From Mollicutes bacterium (lineage in GTDB: Bacteria > Bacillota_I > Bacilli_A > RF39 > UBA660): a DNA stretch of 40,095 nucleotides. The notes under the pieces were generated by a model. That model was not told the origin of the DNA. It was given only the letters and a program-made list of their open reading frames with translations, and did no database searches. Below, piece after piece: positions 18,227 to 28,209 of this stretch. Each line of letters opens with the position of its first letter. The stretch's first letter is position 1. A program made the position numbers and the translations under genes. The stretch lies in the NCBI GenBank assembly GCA_012520055.1, contig JAAYPA010000029.1:1-40095 (forward strand). Reading direction: 5' to 3'.

Positions 18227-19566
18227 TATTCAATCAAATTAATAAATTCTCTTTTTCTTAAATCCAATTCTTCTTCATTTTGAGCTTCAAAACGTAAAGT
18301 AATATAAGAACTAGTATTGCTACCTCTTATTAAAGCAAAACCATCAGGATAATTTACTCTAACCCCATCGATAGTTAATACATCCTTATATTTTTTTAAA
18401 GCATAGTCTTTAATTTTTTCTACGAGGTCCCACTTTTTATCATCATCGACATCTATTTTAATTTCTGGAGTATTATAATATTTTTCAAAATGTTCATATA
18501 ACTGTGAACATTTTTTATTTGTTTCAGAAATAATGTTTAATAATCTAATACTGGCATAAATGCCATCATCATAACCATCGAAATCATCTCTGAAGAAGAC
18601 ATGTCCGGAATATTCTCCACCAATTAAACAGTTTTGATTAATCATTTCATTTTCTAAATAAGCTGAGCCATTTTTGAGCATTATTGGTTTACCACCAATT
18701 CTCTCAATTTCCTTAGACAACCCTGCCGAACATTTTACATCAATAATAACGTTTTTATTATTTAATTTAGGTATAAAATTCTCAGCATATATTCCGATTA
18801 AAGTGTCAGTAGGTACAATATTTCCTTTTTCATCTACGACTCCTAAACGATCTCCATCTCCATCAAAAGCTAAACCGATATCTGCTTTTAATTCTAAAAC
18901 ATGATTAATTAATTCTTGTAAGTTTGAAGGTTCATTAGGATCCGGATTGTGAACCGGAAAAACCCCATCACTGATTTCATTCAAATATATAACGTTTTTA
19001 AATAATTTATCAAATACTTCCTTTATTAAAATAGAAGGAGTTCCGTTACCTGTATCAATTACTACTTTTAAATTCGGATTAACTTCTGCTTTGGAAATTA
19101 ACATCTGAATATATTCTTCTTTCAAATTTGATTCGGTAACACTACCATTACCTGTACTAAAGGTACCATTTTTAATAAAATTATAAAACACTTGTAATTC
19201 TTCTTGTTCTAAATGAGTAAAATTTTCTCCAAATATTTTAAATCCATTATGATGAGATGGATTATGACTGGCTGTAATCATAATCCCAAAGGGAATATCC
19301 AAACTATGAGCTGAAAAATTAAATAATGGTGTTGTACATAGTCCTATATTTACAATATTTACTCCTGTACTTAAAATACCTTCAATTAATTTATTATGAA
19401 GTGTTTCACTACTTAAACGATTATCATAACCAATTTGGCAAATATTTTTCTTTTTTGTTAATAAATAAGTCCCAAAAGCTTGACCAACGATATATGCTAC
19501 TTCTTCATTTATTTGATCAGGAAATATTCCTCTGATGTCATTCTCTCTTAATATATTGTAGTCCAT
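18211..19566 (-). CDS. Phosphomannomutase/phosphoglucomutase
   Basis: 451 aa; 'MITASHNPSHHNGFKIF', 'LAFDGDGDRLGVVDEKG', 'GGEYSGHVFFRD'. Confidence 0.95.
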   Translation of the reverse strand: MDYNILRENDIRGIFPDQINEEVAYIVGQAFGTYLLTKKKNICQIGYDNRLSSETLHNKLIEGILSTGVNIVNIGLCTTPLFNFSAHSLDIPFGIMITASHNPSHHNGFKIFGENFTHLEQEELQVFYNFIKNGTFSTGNGSVTESNLKEEYIQMLISKAEVNPNLKVVIDTGNGTPSILIKEVFDKLFKNVIYLNEISDGVFPVHNPDPNEPSNLQELINHVLELKADIGLAFDGDGDRLGVVDEKGNIVPTDTLIGIYAENFIPKLNNKNVIIDVKCSAGLSKEIERIGGKPIMLKNGSAYLENEMINQNCLIGGEYSGHVFFRDDFDGYDDGIYASIRLLNIISETNKKCSQLYEHFEKYYNTPEIKIDVDDDKKWDLVEKIKDYALKKYKDVLTIDGVRVNYPDGFALIRGSNTSSYITLRFEAQNEEELDLRKREFINLIEYYKKN

Positions 19567-19689
19567 AGGATCACCTATTATTATTATATAATAAATTAAC
19601 TTTAAATACTTTTTTTATTATCCGGAAAAAATATACTTTACACTCATTTTTTTAATTAAAATTTATATGATTTAATAAAAGGAGAATTT

Positions 19690-20253
19690 ATGAATAATAA
19701 TTTAAGCGCTTATCATAGTGAATTACCTTTTCCACCAATAAAAGTAAAAGAAAAAAATCTTGTATATGCTTCTTTGCTTATGAACGGCTATGCAGGATTT
19801 ATTAGTGAGTTTACTTCTTTATCTCAATATTTTTATCATTACTTGGTAAATGAAGAAGTAGATCAGGAAATAGCTAATATGTTAAGAAATATTTCGACAG
19901 TGGAAACAATTCATTTAGATATTTTAGGTAAAATAATAAAAATGTTAGGTGGAGATCCTAAATATTATGCCCAGGATAATTACTGGACAGCTGAATATAT
20001 TACATATGGAAATAATATTTTAGAACAACTTGAAGCTGATTTACAAAATGAATTAGATGCCATAACTAACTATAAAAAAACGATATCTCAAATTCAAGAT
20101 CCTTATATCATTGGTATTTTAGAAAGAATCATTTTAGATGAAGAAGTCCATGTCAGATTATTTGAAAAAGCTATTGAAAAAGTTAAAGAAAGTCAAAAAC
20201 CTAAAGAAACATTGACTGATGTTGTAGAAGAAATATTTCCTAGTAAAAAATAA
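19690..20253 (+). CDS. Ferritin-like/rubrerythrin-type diiron protein
   Basis: 187 aa helical protein; 'EFTSLSQYFYHYL', 'VETIHLDILGKII', 'DEEVHVRLFEKAI' E/ExxH-type ligands. Confidence 0.75.
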   Translation: MNNNLSAYHSELPFPPIKVKEKNLVYASLLMNGYAGFISEFTSLSQYFYHYLVNEEVDQEIANMLRNISTVETIHLDILGKIIKMLGGDPKYYAQDNYWTAEYITYGNNILEQLEADLQNELDAITNYKKTISQIQDPYIIGILERIILDEEVHVRLFEKAIEKVKESQKPKETLTDVVEEIFPSKK

Positions 20254-20342
20254 AAAAATGTAGTCTTTAAAGTTGTAAAATAAAAGCATATACTTCGTTT
20301 TATGTACACTTTTATATTACAACTTCATGTTATACATTTTTT
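20252..20342. other. ~91-bp imperfect inverted repeat / structured intergenic element
   Basis: AAAAAATGTA(20253-20262)/TACATTTTTT(20333-20342); AAGTTGTAA(20270-20278)/TTACAACTT(20317-20325); ATAAAAG(20280-20286)/CTTTTAT(20309-20315). Confidence 0.6.
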
Positions 20343-20489
20343 AAATATCTTGAGTATTTATTTTTCATAATAAACCAATATCTATATCGTAATGAAAATT
20401 TTACCACTTGGTAATATTAGTATTCTATTTATACAAATTGTTAACGAACCCATATTATATGAAAAAACTTAATAAAGTAATCACTACTT

Positions 20490-22007
20490 TTAAACATCTT
20501 CAATAATTAATGATTTAGATTCCTTCATACTCTTTGGAATTGCTATATCCATATAATGCAATAAGGTTGGAGCTACATTGATTAGTTCTCCTTTTCCTTT
20601 TAATAATATATGTTTATCTAAAATTATAAAAGGAACTGGATTTAAAGAATGGGTTGTTACAATATTATTGTTTTCATCTAACATAGTATCGGCATTACCA
20701 TGATCGGCTAGGATTATTACTTTATAGAAATTATCTTCTGCAGATTGAACTAATTTTTGTAATTCTTGATCCAACCCTTGTAGAGCCTTAATAGTTGCTT
20801 CCAGATTACCGGTATGGCCTACCATATCAGGATTAGCATAATTTACTAAAATAAAATCATAATCTTTTTCTAAACATTTGATAGCCTCTTTAGTAACTTC
20901 TGGGGCACTCATCATTGGTGTTTGATCATAGGTACTTACCTTTGGACTAGATATTAAGAAATTATCTTGTCCTTTAAATTTAGAATTTTTTTCCGCATTA
21001 AAGAACTTAGTAACATGGGCATATTTTTCTGTCTCGGCAATTCTGGCTTGTGTTAGACCTAAGTCAGCAAAATATTCACCTATCGGATATAAGCTTTCTT
21101 CATCATATGTAAATAAAGGAGTAACATTCTCTATATCATCTTGGGCAAATAAAGTATATACTTTAAAATTATTAATAATTTTATTTCTAAATCCTTCAAA
21201 TTCGGGATTAGTTATGGCATTTAAAATTTGTCTTGCTCGATCTTGTCTGAAATTTAACCATAATAAGGCATCATGTTCCTCAAATTTAGTAAATCCCGGT
21301 AATTTTAAAGGAGGAATATGTTCATCATAAATATTTCTTAAATAACAATTTCTGATAGCTGTTTCCAAGCTTAAAATATTAAGACCCGCATCTCCGACTA
21401 TCATATTATAATATGCTAAAGTTCGGTCGTATTTATTATCTCTATCCATGGCATAATATCTACCACAAACTGATGCTAAAAAACCTAAATCATTTTCTTT
21501 AAACACTTTTTGTAATTCATTAAGATAAGTAAGACTTTTATTACGATCAGTATCTCTTCCATCAGTTATGGCATGAAATGCTAGTTTTTTTACACCTTTA
21601 TTTTTTAGAATGGGTATCAATTTTAAAATATAATCAAGATGACTATGAACACCACCATCAGAGACTAAACCCATTAGATGTAAACAAGAATCATTAGTAA
21701 CAACATGATTTACTAAGTCATTTATAACTTCATTTTCATAGAATTTCTCATTACTTACTTCTTCATGAACTACGGTTATTCTTTGTTTAACTTTATGACC
21801 TAAACCAATAGCTGCATGTCCTACTTCACTATTACCAAACTGATTTTCCGGAAGTCCAACTGCTTCTTCAGAAGCTTCCAAAGTACTATGAGGATAATCA
21901 TTCCATAAACTATTAAAATATTCCATATTAGCCATTTTAATAGCATTCCCTTTTTCATCTTCTCTTAATCCAAAACCATCTAGTATAACCATTAATATTT
22001 TTTTCAT
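20490..22007 (-). CDS. gpmI: 2,3-bisphosphoglycerate-independent phosphoglycerate mutase
   Basis: 'MKKILMVILDGFGLRE', 'NSEVGHAAIGLG', 'NYANPDMVGHTG', 'ADHGNAD'. ORF extends to 22040, but ATG at 22007 has SD AAAGGATG. Confidence 0.95.
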   Translation of the reverse strand: MKKILMVILDGFGLREDEKGNAIKMANMEYFNSLWNDYPHSTLEASEEAVGLPENQFGNSEVGHAAIGLGHKVKQRITVVHEEVSNEKFYENEVINDLVNHVVTNDSCLHLMGLVSDGGVHSHLDYILKLIPILKNKGVKKLAFHAITDGRDTDRNKSLTYLNELQKVFKENDLGFLASVCGRYYAMDRDNKYDRTLAYYNMIVGDAGLNILSLETAIRNCYLRNIYDEHIPPLKLPGFTKFEEHDALLWLNFRQDRARQILNAITNPEFEGFRNKIINNFKVYTLFAQDDIENVTPLFTYDEESLYPIGEYFADLGLTQARIAETEKYAHVTKFFNAEKNSKFKGQDNFLISSPKVSTYDQTPMMSAPEVTKEAIKCLEKDYDFILVNYANPDMVGHTGNLEATIKALQGLDQELQKLVQSAEDNFYKVIILADHGNADTMLDENNNIVTTHSLNPVPFIILDKHILLKGKGELINVAPTLLHYMDIAIPKSMKESKSLIIEDV

Positions 22008-22011
22008 CTTA

Positions 22012-22458
22012 TCATCCTTTACATGTATCTGATGCTGCATTAATTATTCGGTCTTTAACAAACTCAGCTTTTAGACTCAAAGAACTAACATCATAAGTTA
22101 AACGAACACAACCATTTAATTTTTCATTAGTAAGTGGATCAATAACAATACTCTCACCATTTACAGTTTCTTCAGCAGGATATACGCCATATGTTAATAA
22201 AAACTGATACAAATCATATTCTTTGCAACAATTAAGCTGATTGGTACAAGTTTGTCCAGCTGGTTTTATATCATCGATTAAATGTAATTTAGCAAACTTT
22301 AGCATAGCAGAGTTAATAACATTAATTTTATTCTCATAACTACTTTTGCGAATAGCATATGAAGCCGTATTATAACTGGGAATAGCAATTAATATGATTC
22401 CCGATAGAATTATAATAACTGATATTACTTCTACTAATGTAAATCCTTTATTCTTCAT
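22012..22458 (-). CDS. Prepilin-type N-terminal cleavage/methylation domain protein
   Basis: 148 aa; 'MKNKGFTLVEVISVIIILSGIILIAIPSY'. Confidence 0.85.
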   Translation of the reverse strand: MKNKGFTLVEVISVIIILSGIILIAIPSYNTASYAIRKSSYENKINVINSAMLKFAKLHLIDDIKPAGQTCTNQLNCCKEYDLYQFLLTYGVYPAEETVNGESIVIDPLTNEKLNGCVRLTYDVSSLSLKAEFVKDRIINAASDTCKG

Positions 22459-22495
22459 ATGTACACCCTAGTATAATATATCACAAAAACATGAA

Positions 22496-22519
22496 AAAAA
22501 GTAGTTTTAACTACTTTTT
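22496..22519 (-). terminator. Intrinsic terminator after cdaR
   Basis: AAAAAGTAGTT-AACTACTTTTT hairpin with T tract on minus strand. Confidence 0.6.
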
Positions 22520-23871
22520 GCCATGATTCTAATCTTTACGGTAGTAACTTTTGGTATTAGATTAATTCGAATATCATCAATTGATACCTTAACCGGTACT
22601 TCATGAGTACCTATACCGTAACCACTTAAATCAATCTGAGCTTTTATCATTGACATATCAATGTTATTTAGAACAGTAGCTACACCTTTAGCTACAACCG
22701 ATATTTCACTATCACTTTCACTTAAGGCATTAACAGTATAGTTATTTCCTAAATTAATTGATTCAATTTTAATGTTACTAAATTCTCTGCTGATTTCTTG
22801 ATCCATTGTAACATTAATTGTCATGGTAGTTTCACTCATATATCTGACTCCTGCCGGTTTAGTCAAAGTCACATTGAAATTTTTGTTAGTGCTTAATCCA
22901 TCAATGTCGATAACTGCTTCAATATAAGATAAACTTTCAATAGCATTTTGATCTCCATAAACACCTACTTTAGATATAGATGATACAGCACTGGAAATAG
23001 CATATCCTACAGTTGGCATTCCGGTAGTAACAATTTTAATTGGTAATTCAGCATAATAAGAATCTACTTCAACTGAGGCACTAAGTTTACTTGGAACAAT
23101 TTCTACATTATTAATTTTAACACCATTATTATCATAAGCAACAAGTGCTATGGAATCGATCGTAAATGTTCCTTTTTCAGTTAAATTAGCTGCTTTTAAA
23201 TCTATTAAAGCTCTTACACTAGCAACAGTATCTAATGCTTCGGCTGACCCTTTAACAATAACTTCATTACGATCTAACTGAACATTTTTAATGGATAATT
23301 TACTATCTAATTTATCTTTATTTAGTAAATCATAAGTAAGAGATTTAACAGCACTTACCTTTTCACTTATTTTAATAGTTAAAGTACTTGGATCGAGTTT
23401 ATAATTAACTGACTCAATATTATGATTATATTTTAACTTAACTTTATATTGACCGGTAGAATAACCACTTAAATCTAAAACTACTTCATGTTCTCCTAAT
23501 TGTTTAGCTAAATATAAATCACTTTTACGACCAATTAAAGTAATATCAACACTTTCCGGTACACCTTCAACGACATAAGCTTCTTCGTTATAAATAATTT
23601 TTATAGGTTGTCCGGATATTATTTCTGCTTCTTCAGTTACTAAATTGATAGCTTTGGTATCAATAAGTAAAAAGATAATAATAGCTGAAAATAAAGAAAC
23701 ATATATTAAAATATTAGGACGATTTAAAATCTTTTCAAAACGGCCACTATTGTTTTTGGATATCTCACTAACGCGATAAATAATTCGACTAATCGGGATA
23801 ACAATTAATTTATCAATTAATTTATAAATTCCTTTAAAGAAAGCTATGAAAGGTTTGAAAATTTTACTCAT
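22507..23871 (-). CDS. cdaR: YbbR/CdaR domain protein (CdaA regulator)
   Basis: TM plus repeated YbbR-like domains ('GQPIKIIYNEEAYVVEGVPESVDITLIG', 'LPIKIVTTGMPTVGYAI'); MSKIFKPF start at 23871 is behind SD GAAGGTGAT. Confidence 0.85.
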   Translation of the reverse strand: MSKIFKPFIAFFKGIYKLIDKLIVIPISRIIYRVSEISKNNSGRFEKILNRPNILIYVSLFSAIIIFLLIDTKAINLVTEEAEIISGQPIKIIYNEEAYVVEGVPESVDITLIGRKSDLYLAKQLGEHEVVLDLSGYSTGQYKVKLKYNHNIESVNYKLDPSTLTIKISEKVSAVKSLTYDLLNKDKLDSKLSIKNVQLDRNEVIVKGSAEALDTVASVRALIDLKAANLTEKGTFTIDSIALVAYDNNGVKINNVEIVPSKLSASVEVDSYYAELPIKIVTTGMPTVGYAISSAVSSISKVGVYGDQNAIESLSYIEAVIDIDGLSTNKNFNVTLTKPAGVRYMSETTMTINVTMDQEISREFSNIKIESINLGNNYTVNALSESDSEISVVAKGVATVLNNIDMSMIKAQIDLSGYGIGTHEVPVKVSIDDIRINLIPKVTTVKIRIMAKSS

Positions 23872-24718
23872 CTTGATCACCTTCTTTATCTTCTTCATCA
23901 TATTCATCGGCATCATAGAAGACTTCCATTTTTGGTTTTAATTCATCAAGTAACAATATTTTAAATTCTTCTAATGTCAAATTATAATGCAAATTACTAT
24001 CTACGGCAACACTGATACGACCGGTTTCTTCTGAAACAATTAAAGCTATAGCGTCAGTTTCTTCGGCTATGCCTAAAGCAGCACGGTGACGTGTTCCCAA
24101 TTTTTTATTAATATTAGGATTCATACTGGTTTTAAACACTGCACCAGCACAAGTTAGTCTATCACCTTGAATAATAACTCCTCCATCATGAAGAGGATTT
24201 GGTGGCATAAAAATAGCTTCAAGTAGTGGTGCAGTAATATCTGCATATATTTTTTGAGCAGGTGCGATATATTCTTGCAAGGAAATGTTTCTCTCAACAA
24301 CTATTAAAGCTCCGATACGATTTCTTTTTAAATATTCAATCGCATTCATTATTTCATAAACCACTTTTTCCCGTTCATCAACTGTAAGTACTTTATGACG
24401 TCCCAGAAGCTGACTACGGCCAATTGATTCAAGGACAGCTCTAATTTCCGGTTGAAATATAATAATTAAAGCTAAAGGTCCCCAAGAAATAACATATTCA
24501 AGTAGTAAACCGATAGTATATAAATTTAATAAATTACTAAAAATCTTTATAACTACAATGATTGCTACTCCTTTAAAAATTAGGACTAACTTTACGTTAT
24601 TACGTAAATTTTTAAGTAAATAATAAAACATCAACCAAACAATACCGATGTCTATTATCTTTGTTATTATCCCCCACATTGACATTAATGTCATGTTTTT
24701 ATCACTCCTTAGTAGCAT
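23864..24718 (-). CDS. cdaA: Diadenylate cyclase CdaA (c-di-AMP synthase)
   Basis: 284 aa; DAC motifs 'HDGGVIIQGDRL' and 'LGTRHRAALGIAEETDAIALIVSEETG'; three N-terminal TMs. Confidence 0.95.
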   Translation of the reverse strand: MLLRSDKNMTLMSMWGIITKIIDIGIVWLMFYYLLKNLRNNVKLVLIFKGVAIIVVIKIFSNLLNLYTIGLLLEYVISWGPLALIIIFQPEIRAVLESIGRSQLLGRHKVLTVDEREKVVYEIMNAIEYLKRNRIGALIVVERNISLQEYIAPAQKIYADITAPLLEAIFMPPNPLHDGGVIIQGDRLTCAGAVFKTSMNPNINKKLGTRHRAALGIAEETDAIALIVSEETGRISVAVDSNLHYNLTLEEFKILLLDELKPKMEVFYDADEYDEEDKEGDQDE

Positions 24719-24794
24719 AAGTATTATATCAAATCTATAATCAAATTACTACACCTAAGTCATTTAATTTTATGATTAGTTTCCTTTTTAAATT

Positions 24795-24819
24795 AAAAAA
24801 AAGACATTAAAAATGTCTT
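24795..24819 (-). terminator. Intrinsic terminator after TasA-like gene
   Basis: Minus: AAGACATT-TTT-AATGTCTT + T tract. Confidence 0.65.
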
Positions 24820-26344
24820 ATATTGCTTTAAATGGATTGTTCATACTACCATCACCTGTTACTCTTACATTGCCTTTAATAGATAATACAGGTCTAACAC
24901 CAAGACTGCCGGAAACGCCATTACTAGATATAGAACCATAATCATTTAGATAAATAACAGTCGGATTTGGATAATAAAAATTATAGGGTGAAAAAGTCCA
25001 AAAATTTTGATTTGTTGTTAAATAAATTGATGTTCCAACTTGAGCTTCTGCTAATCCACCAAATATTAATTCCGAATTTGTAACAAGCCCAATCGGATAC
25101 TCTAAATTACCATTACCGACTTCCGTATCTTCTTTAGTAAAACGATCATTTTTATCTGGACATTTTAAAGAAGGTAATTTAGAAGATAAATTATAATATT
25201 CTCCATAATTTGAATTATAAACTCCATAACCTTGTCCGCTTAATAAAGTACGGTTATTACAAAATAAATTATCTGCTACTTGTGATTCATATGATTTACC
25301 TAAAATACTATTTTGATACCATGTTTCTAAATATGTTTTGATATTTGAATTTGTTTCATTCAATATCACTTCTTCTCTTGAGCTCGAAGATACTCCTGAT
25401 GTTCCACCATACATATATCCAATATATTTATTATCTCCTCCAGCTGAATTCCAAGTTGATGTACCAATCTGTGTATTTAGACCTGTACTATTTACATAAC
25501 CCATTATATTGAATTCTTCTTCTGTTCCATTATATAAAAGTCTTATGGATCCATCTCCATTAATACGGATAATTTTCCACTGAAAACCTCCCCAAATAAC
25601 ATTGTTATTTAATAAATCTTTTTGTCCTCGATAATAATATGAAGTTCCATATTCATCTAAACTGGCATATAAACCTGTATCAGTTGAAGTAGCTATTTGA
25701 GTAAAATTAGGATTTCCTTTTGATTCAATGGTAGCTGCTCCACCACCTTGAGCCAAGATAGCATCATGAAGTGATATATTTTGAGGTGCAGTATAATTTT
25801 CAATTAATACATAAGCACCAAAGGTTTTCTCTTGATCAATATTTTGATTATATTCTTGGTTAGGAAAATATATTTCTAATCTATAAGTGTGAATTTTATT
25901 ACCTCCGGTTGGCACATCAAATGTAGCTGTACCTAGTTCAATAGTTTTTGTTCCCGTACCAATATTTGTCATATCAATATTAGGAGCAACAGTACCATTA
26001 TTATCAGTATTAGTACCATTAAGCTTATATTTTAATGCTTCTTCACTAAAATCATTTGCTTCTACTACTAAACTTAATTTATATCCCATTGGTATTTCCG
26101 TATTATTATTTCCAGTTACCGTGAATGTCTTAATAGCAGCTGGACTATTATCCGGAATAATATTAGCTATATTGATGTTCGGTCCACCATCATAAGTAAT
26201 ATTCATTCTACCACCTGTGACCGTAATTGTATCAGTTGTTTCTCCACCGGTAAATTGCGCTGTAAAATATGCAAATGATATACCAATCGTAACTATTAAT
26301 GTTACCACTATAAACGATAATAGTAGCGCTGTGTTTTTCTTCAT
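24818..26344 (-). CDS. Secreted protein: SipW-type N-terminus/TasA-like domain plus C-terminal 'YYYRG...GFQWKIIRINGDGSIR...RPVLSIKG...GDGS..NPF' domain
   Basis: 508 aa; N-term MKKNTALLLSFIVVTLIVTIGISFAYFTAQFTGGETTDTITVTGG. Confidence 0.8.
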   Translation of the reverse strand: MKKNTALLLSFIVVTLIVTIGISFAYFTAQFTGGETTDTITVTGGRMNITYDGGPNINIANIIPDNSPAAIKTFTVTGNNNTEIPMGYKLSLVVEANDFSEEALKYKLNGTNTDNNGTVAPNIDMTNIGTGTKTIELGTATFDVPTGGNKIHTYRLEIYFPNQEYNQNIDQEKTFGAYVLIENYTAPQNISLHDAILAQGGGAATIESKGNPNFTQIATSTDTGLYASLDEYGTSYYYRGQKDLLNNNVIWGGFQWKIIRINGDGSIRLLYNGTEEEFNIMGYVNSTGLNTQIGTSTWNSAGGDNKYIGYMYGGTSGVSSSSREEVILNETNSNIKTYLETWYQNSILGKSYESQVADNLFCNNRTLLSGQGYGVYNSNYGEYYNLSSKLPSLKCPDKNDRFTKEDTEVGNGNLEYPIGLVTNSELIFGGLAEAQVGTSIYLTTNQNFWTFSPYNFYYPNPTVIYLNDYGSISSNGVSGSLGVRPVLSIKGNVRVTGDGSMNNPFKAI

Positions 26345-26434
26345 ATTCTGACCTCTATTCTATTAAAATTATATCTATATCAATGATAGAAATTTGTCAT
26401 AAAAAAACTTTATTAAGTATTTTTTTATTAAGTA

Positions 26435-27741
26435 CTATAAAAGCTTAAATGGGTTAGCATTACTACCATCACCAGTTACCGTAATATCTCCTCTTATAGA
26501 TATTACTGGTCTTACTCCATAAATATTATTCGTAGCAACATAAGTAAAATACCCAGTTAAATGAACAGCAAATGCATTAATTTCGTTATGATCATTCATA
26601 TAAAATGGTGTTAATAACCAGAAAGGACTTTCTAAAAATAGATAATTAGAATTATTATTAGTGCTAAGAAGAAGGCCTACCATAGACGCTTCGTCAGCCG
26701 TTAGAAGTCCTACCGAATAAGTCAAAGCTCTATTTCCAATCTTTATATCACTTTTTGTAAAACGATCATTTTTTAGACCACATTTTAAGGTTGGATTTTT
26801 ATATGAATATAAACGGTGATATTCGGCATAAGTAGTATATCTATCTAATCTTCCATAACCTGGTCCGGTAGGAGTTCCTCCTACTTCACTACTTAATTGT
26901 CTGTCATTACAAAATAAATTATCAACGATTAGATTTTCCAGATCTTTACCAGAAAAATTAGTTTGATACCAACTATCTAAAAAGGATTTAATAGTTGAAG
27001 ATGTTTCATTTATTACTGCACCTTCTCTTGATGTTGAAGCAGAGCCAAAGGCTCCTCCGTACATGTATCCTAAATATTTAGCATCATTTATATTGGTACT
27101 AAAAGCCGATGTTCCTATATTATAACCAGAATATGATGTACAGTTTTCATTGCTACAAGTTCCTCCATATATTAGTCTTATGGATCAAGATTGCTTTCAG
27201 TTTTAATAAAAGCATTTAAGTTTTTTTCTTGATCAATATTTTGGTTATACTCTTGATTAGGAAAATAGATTTCTAATCGATATGTATGGGCTTTATCTCC
27301 TTCTGTTGGTACATCAAATGTACCTGTTCCTAATTCAATTGTTTTTGCTCCCGTACCAATATTTGTCATATCAATATTAGGAGCAACAGTACCATTATTA
27401 TCAATATTAGTACTAATAAGCTTATACTTTATTGCTTCTTCACTAAAATCATTGTATTCTACTACTAAACTTATTTTGTAACCCATTTCAATAACAGTAT
27501 TATTATTCCCAGTAACAGTAAATGTCTTAATAGCAGCTGGATTATTATCTGGAATAATATTACTTATATTGATGTCTGCACCACCATTATAAACGATATT
27601 CATTCTACCACCGGTTACAGTAATAGTATCTGTTTCTTCACCACCTGTAAACTGAGCTGTAAAATAGGCATAAGATATGCCTATTGTAATTAACAAAACT
27701 ACTATTATACAGCTCACAAAAAGTATTGTGCTACCTTTCAC
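26435..27741 (-). pseudogene. Paralogue of 24818..26344 carrying an out-of-frame internal deletion (ORFs 27178-27741 and 26435-27064 are its two halves)
   Basis: 27178-27741 aligns to the N-terminal half of the neighbour and stops at ...ESNLDP*; the other frame continues immediately SIRLIYGGTCSNENCTSYSG...YLGYMYGGAFGSAS... to the C-terminus. The YGTSYYYRG...RINGDG block is missing. Confidence 0.8.
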
Positions 27742-27825
27742 TAAGCTTCACCTATTTTCAATTATAGGTTACTTTTCTTTTTTAAATCAATGGAAAAATT
27801 TGGCAACTTTTAGCTCATTTTGTCA

Positions 27826-27857
27826 AAAAAAAGATAATAATTTTTAATTACTATCTT
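27826..27857 (-). terminator. Intrinsic terminator at the 3' end of the small acidic membrane protein gene
   Basis: Minus: AAGATAGTAATT-AATTATTATCTT imperfect hairpin followed by a T tract. Confidence 0.5.
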
Positions 27858-28152
27858 TTTGCTTATCTTCTTCTGTTTCAGGTTCGGTTTCTTCTACTTC
27901 TGGAACCATTTTTTTAATATCTTCTTCTGTTTCTTCTACCGGTAGTTCTGCTTCCTTTGAAACTTCTTCATTAATTTCTGTTTCTGCCTCCGGCTCACCT
28001 ATTTCCTCTGTACTCTCTAAAGTTGTTTCTTTTATTTGTTCATTTCTTTTCTTATTTTTGATTGTATCAATTATGTAACCTATTAAAGCAAATATTAAAA
28101 ATAATAATACAATCATAATAATTAAATAATGATCTTTAATAAAGTCTAGCAT
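27844..28152 (-). CDS. Small single-TM protein with Glu-rich tail
   Basis: 102 aa; TM 'YLIIMIVLLFLIFALIGYII' then acidic low-complexity region. Confidence 0.7.
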   Translation of the reverse strand: MLDFIKDHYLIIMIVLLFLIFALIGYIIDTIKNKKRNEQIKETTLESTEEIGEPEAETEINEEVSKEAELPVEETEEDIKKMVPEVEETEPETEEDKQKDSN

Positions 28153-28209
28153 ATATTCCTCCCTTTCTATCTTACCTTAACTAATTATATGAACTAAAGG
28201 TTTATTTCA

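Noticed and set aside
18674-18904. 76-aa + strand ORF antisense to the phosphohexomutase
   Set aside because: Antisense shadow ORF over conserved motifs of the real gene.
19326-19535. 69-aa + strand ORF antisense to the phosphohexomutase
   Set aside because: Leu/Tyr-rich low-complexity translation typical of antisense AT-rich DNA.
22507-24718. cdaA-cdaR pair as a novel signalling locus
   Set aside because: Well-known c-di-AMP synthase arrangement; only the absence of an adjacent glmM differs, and a phosphohexomutase lies several kb away.
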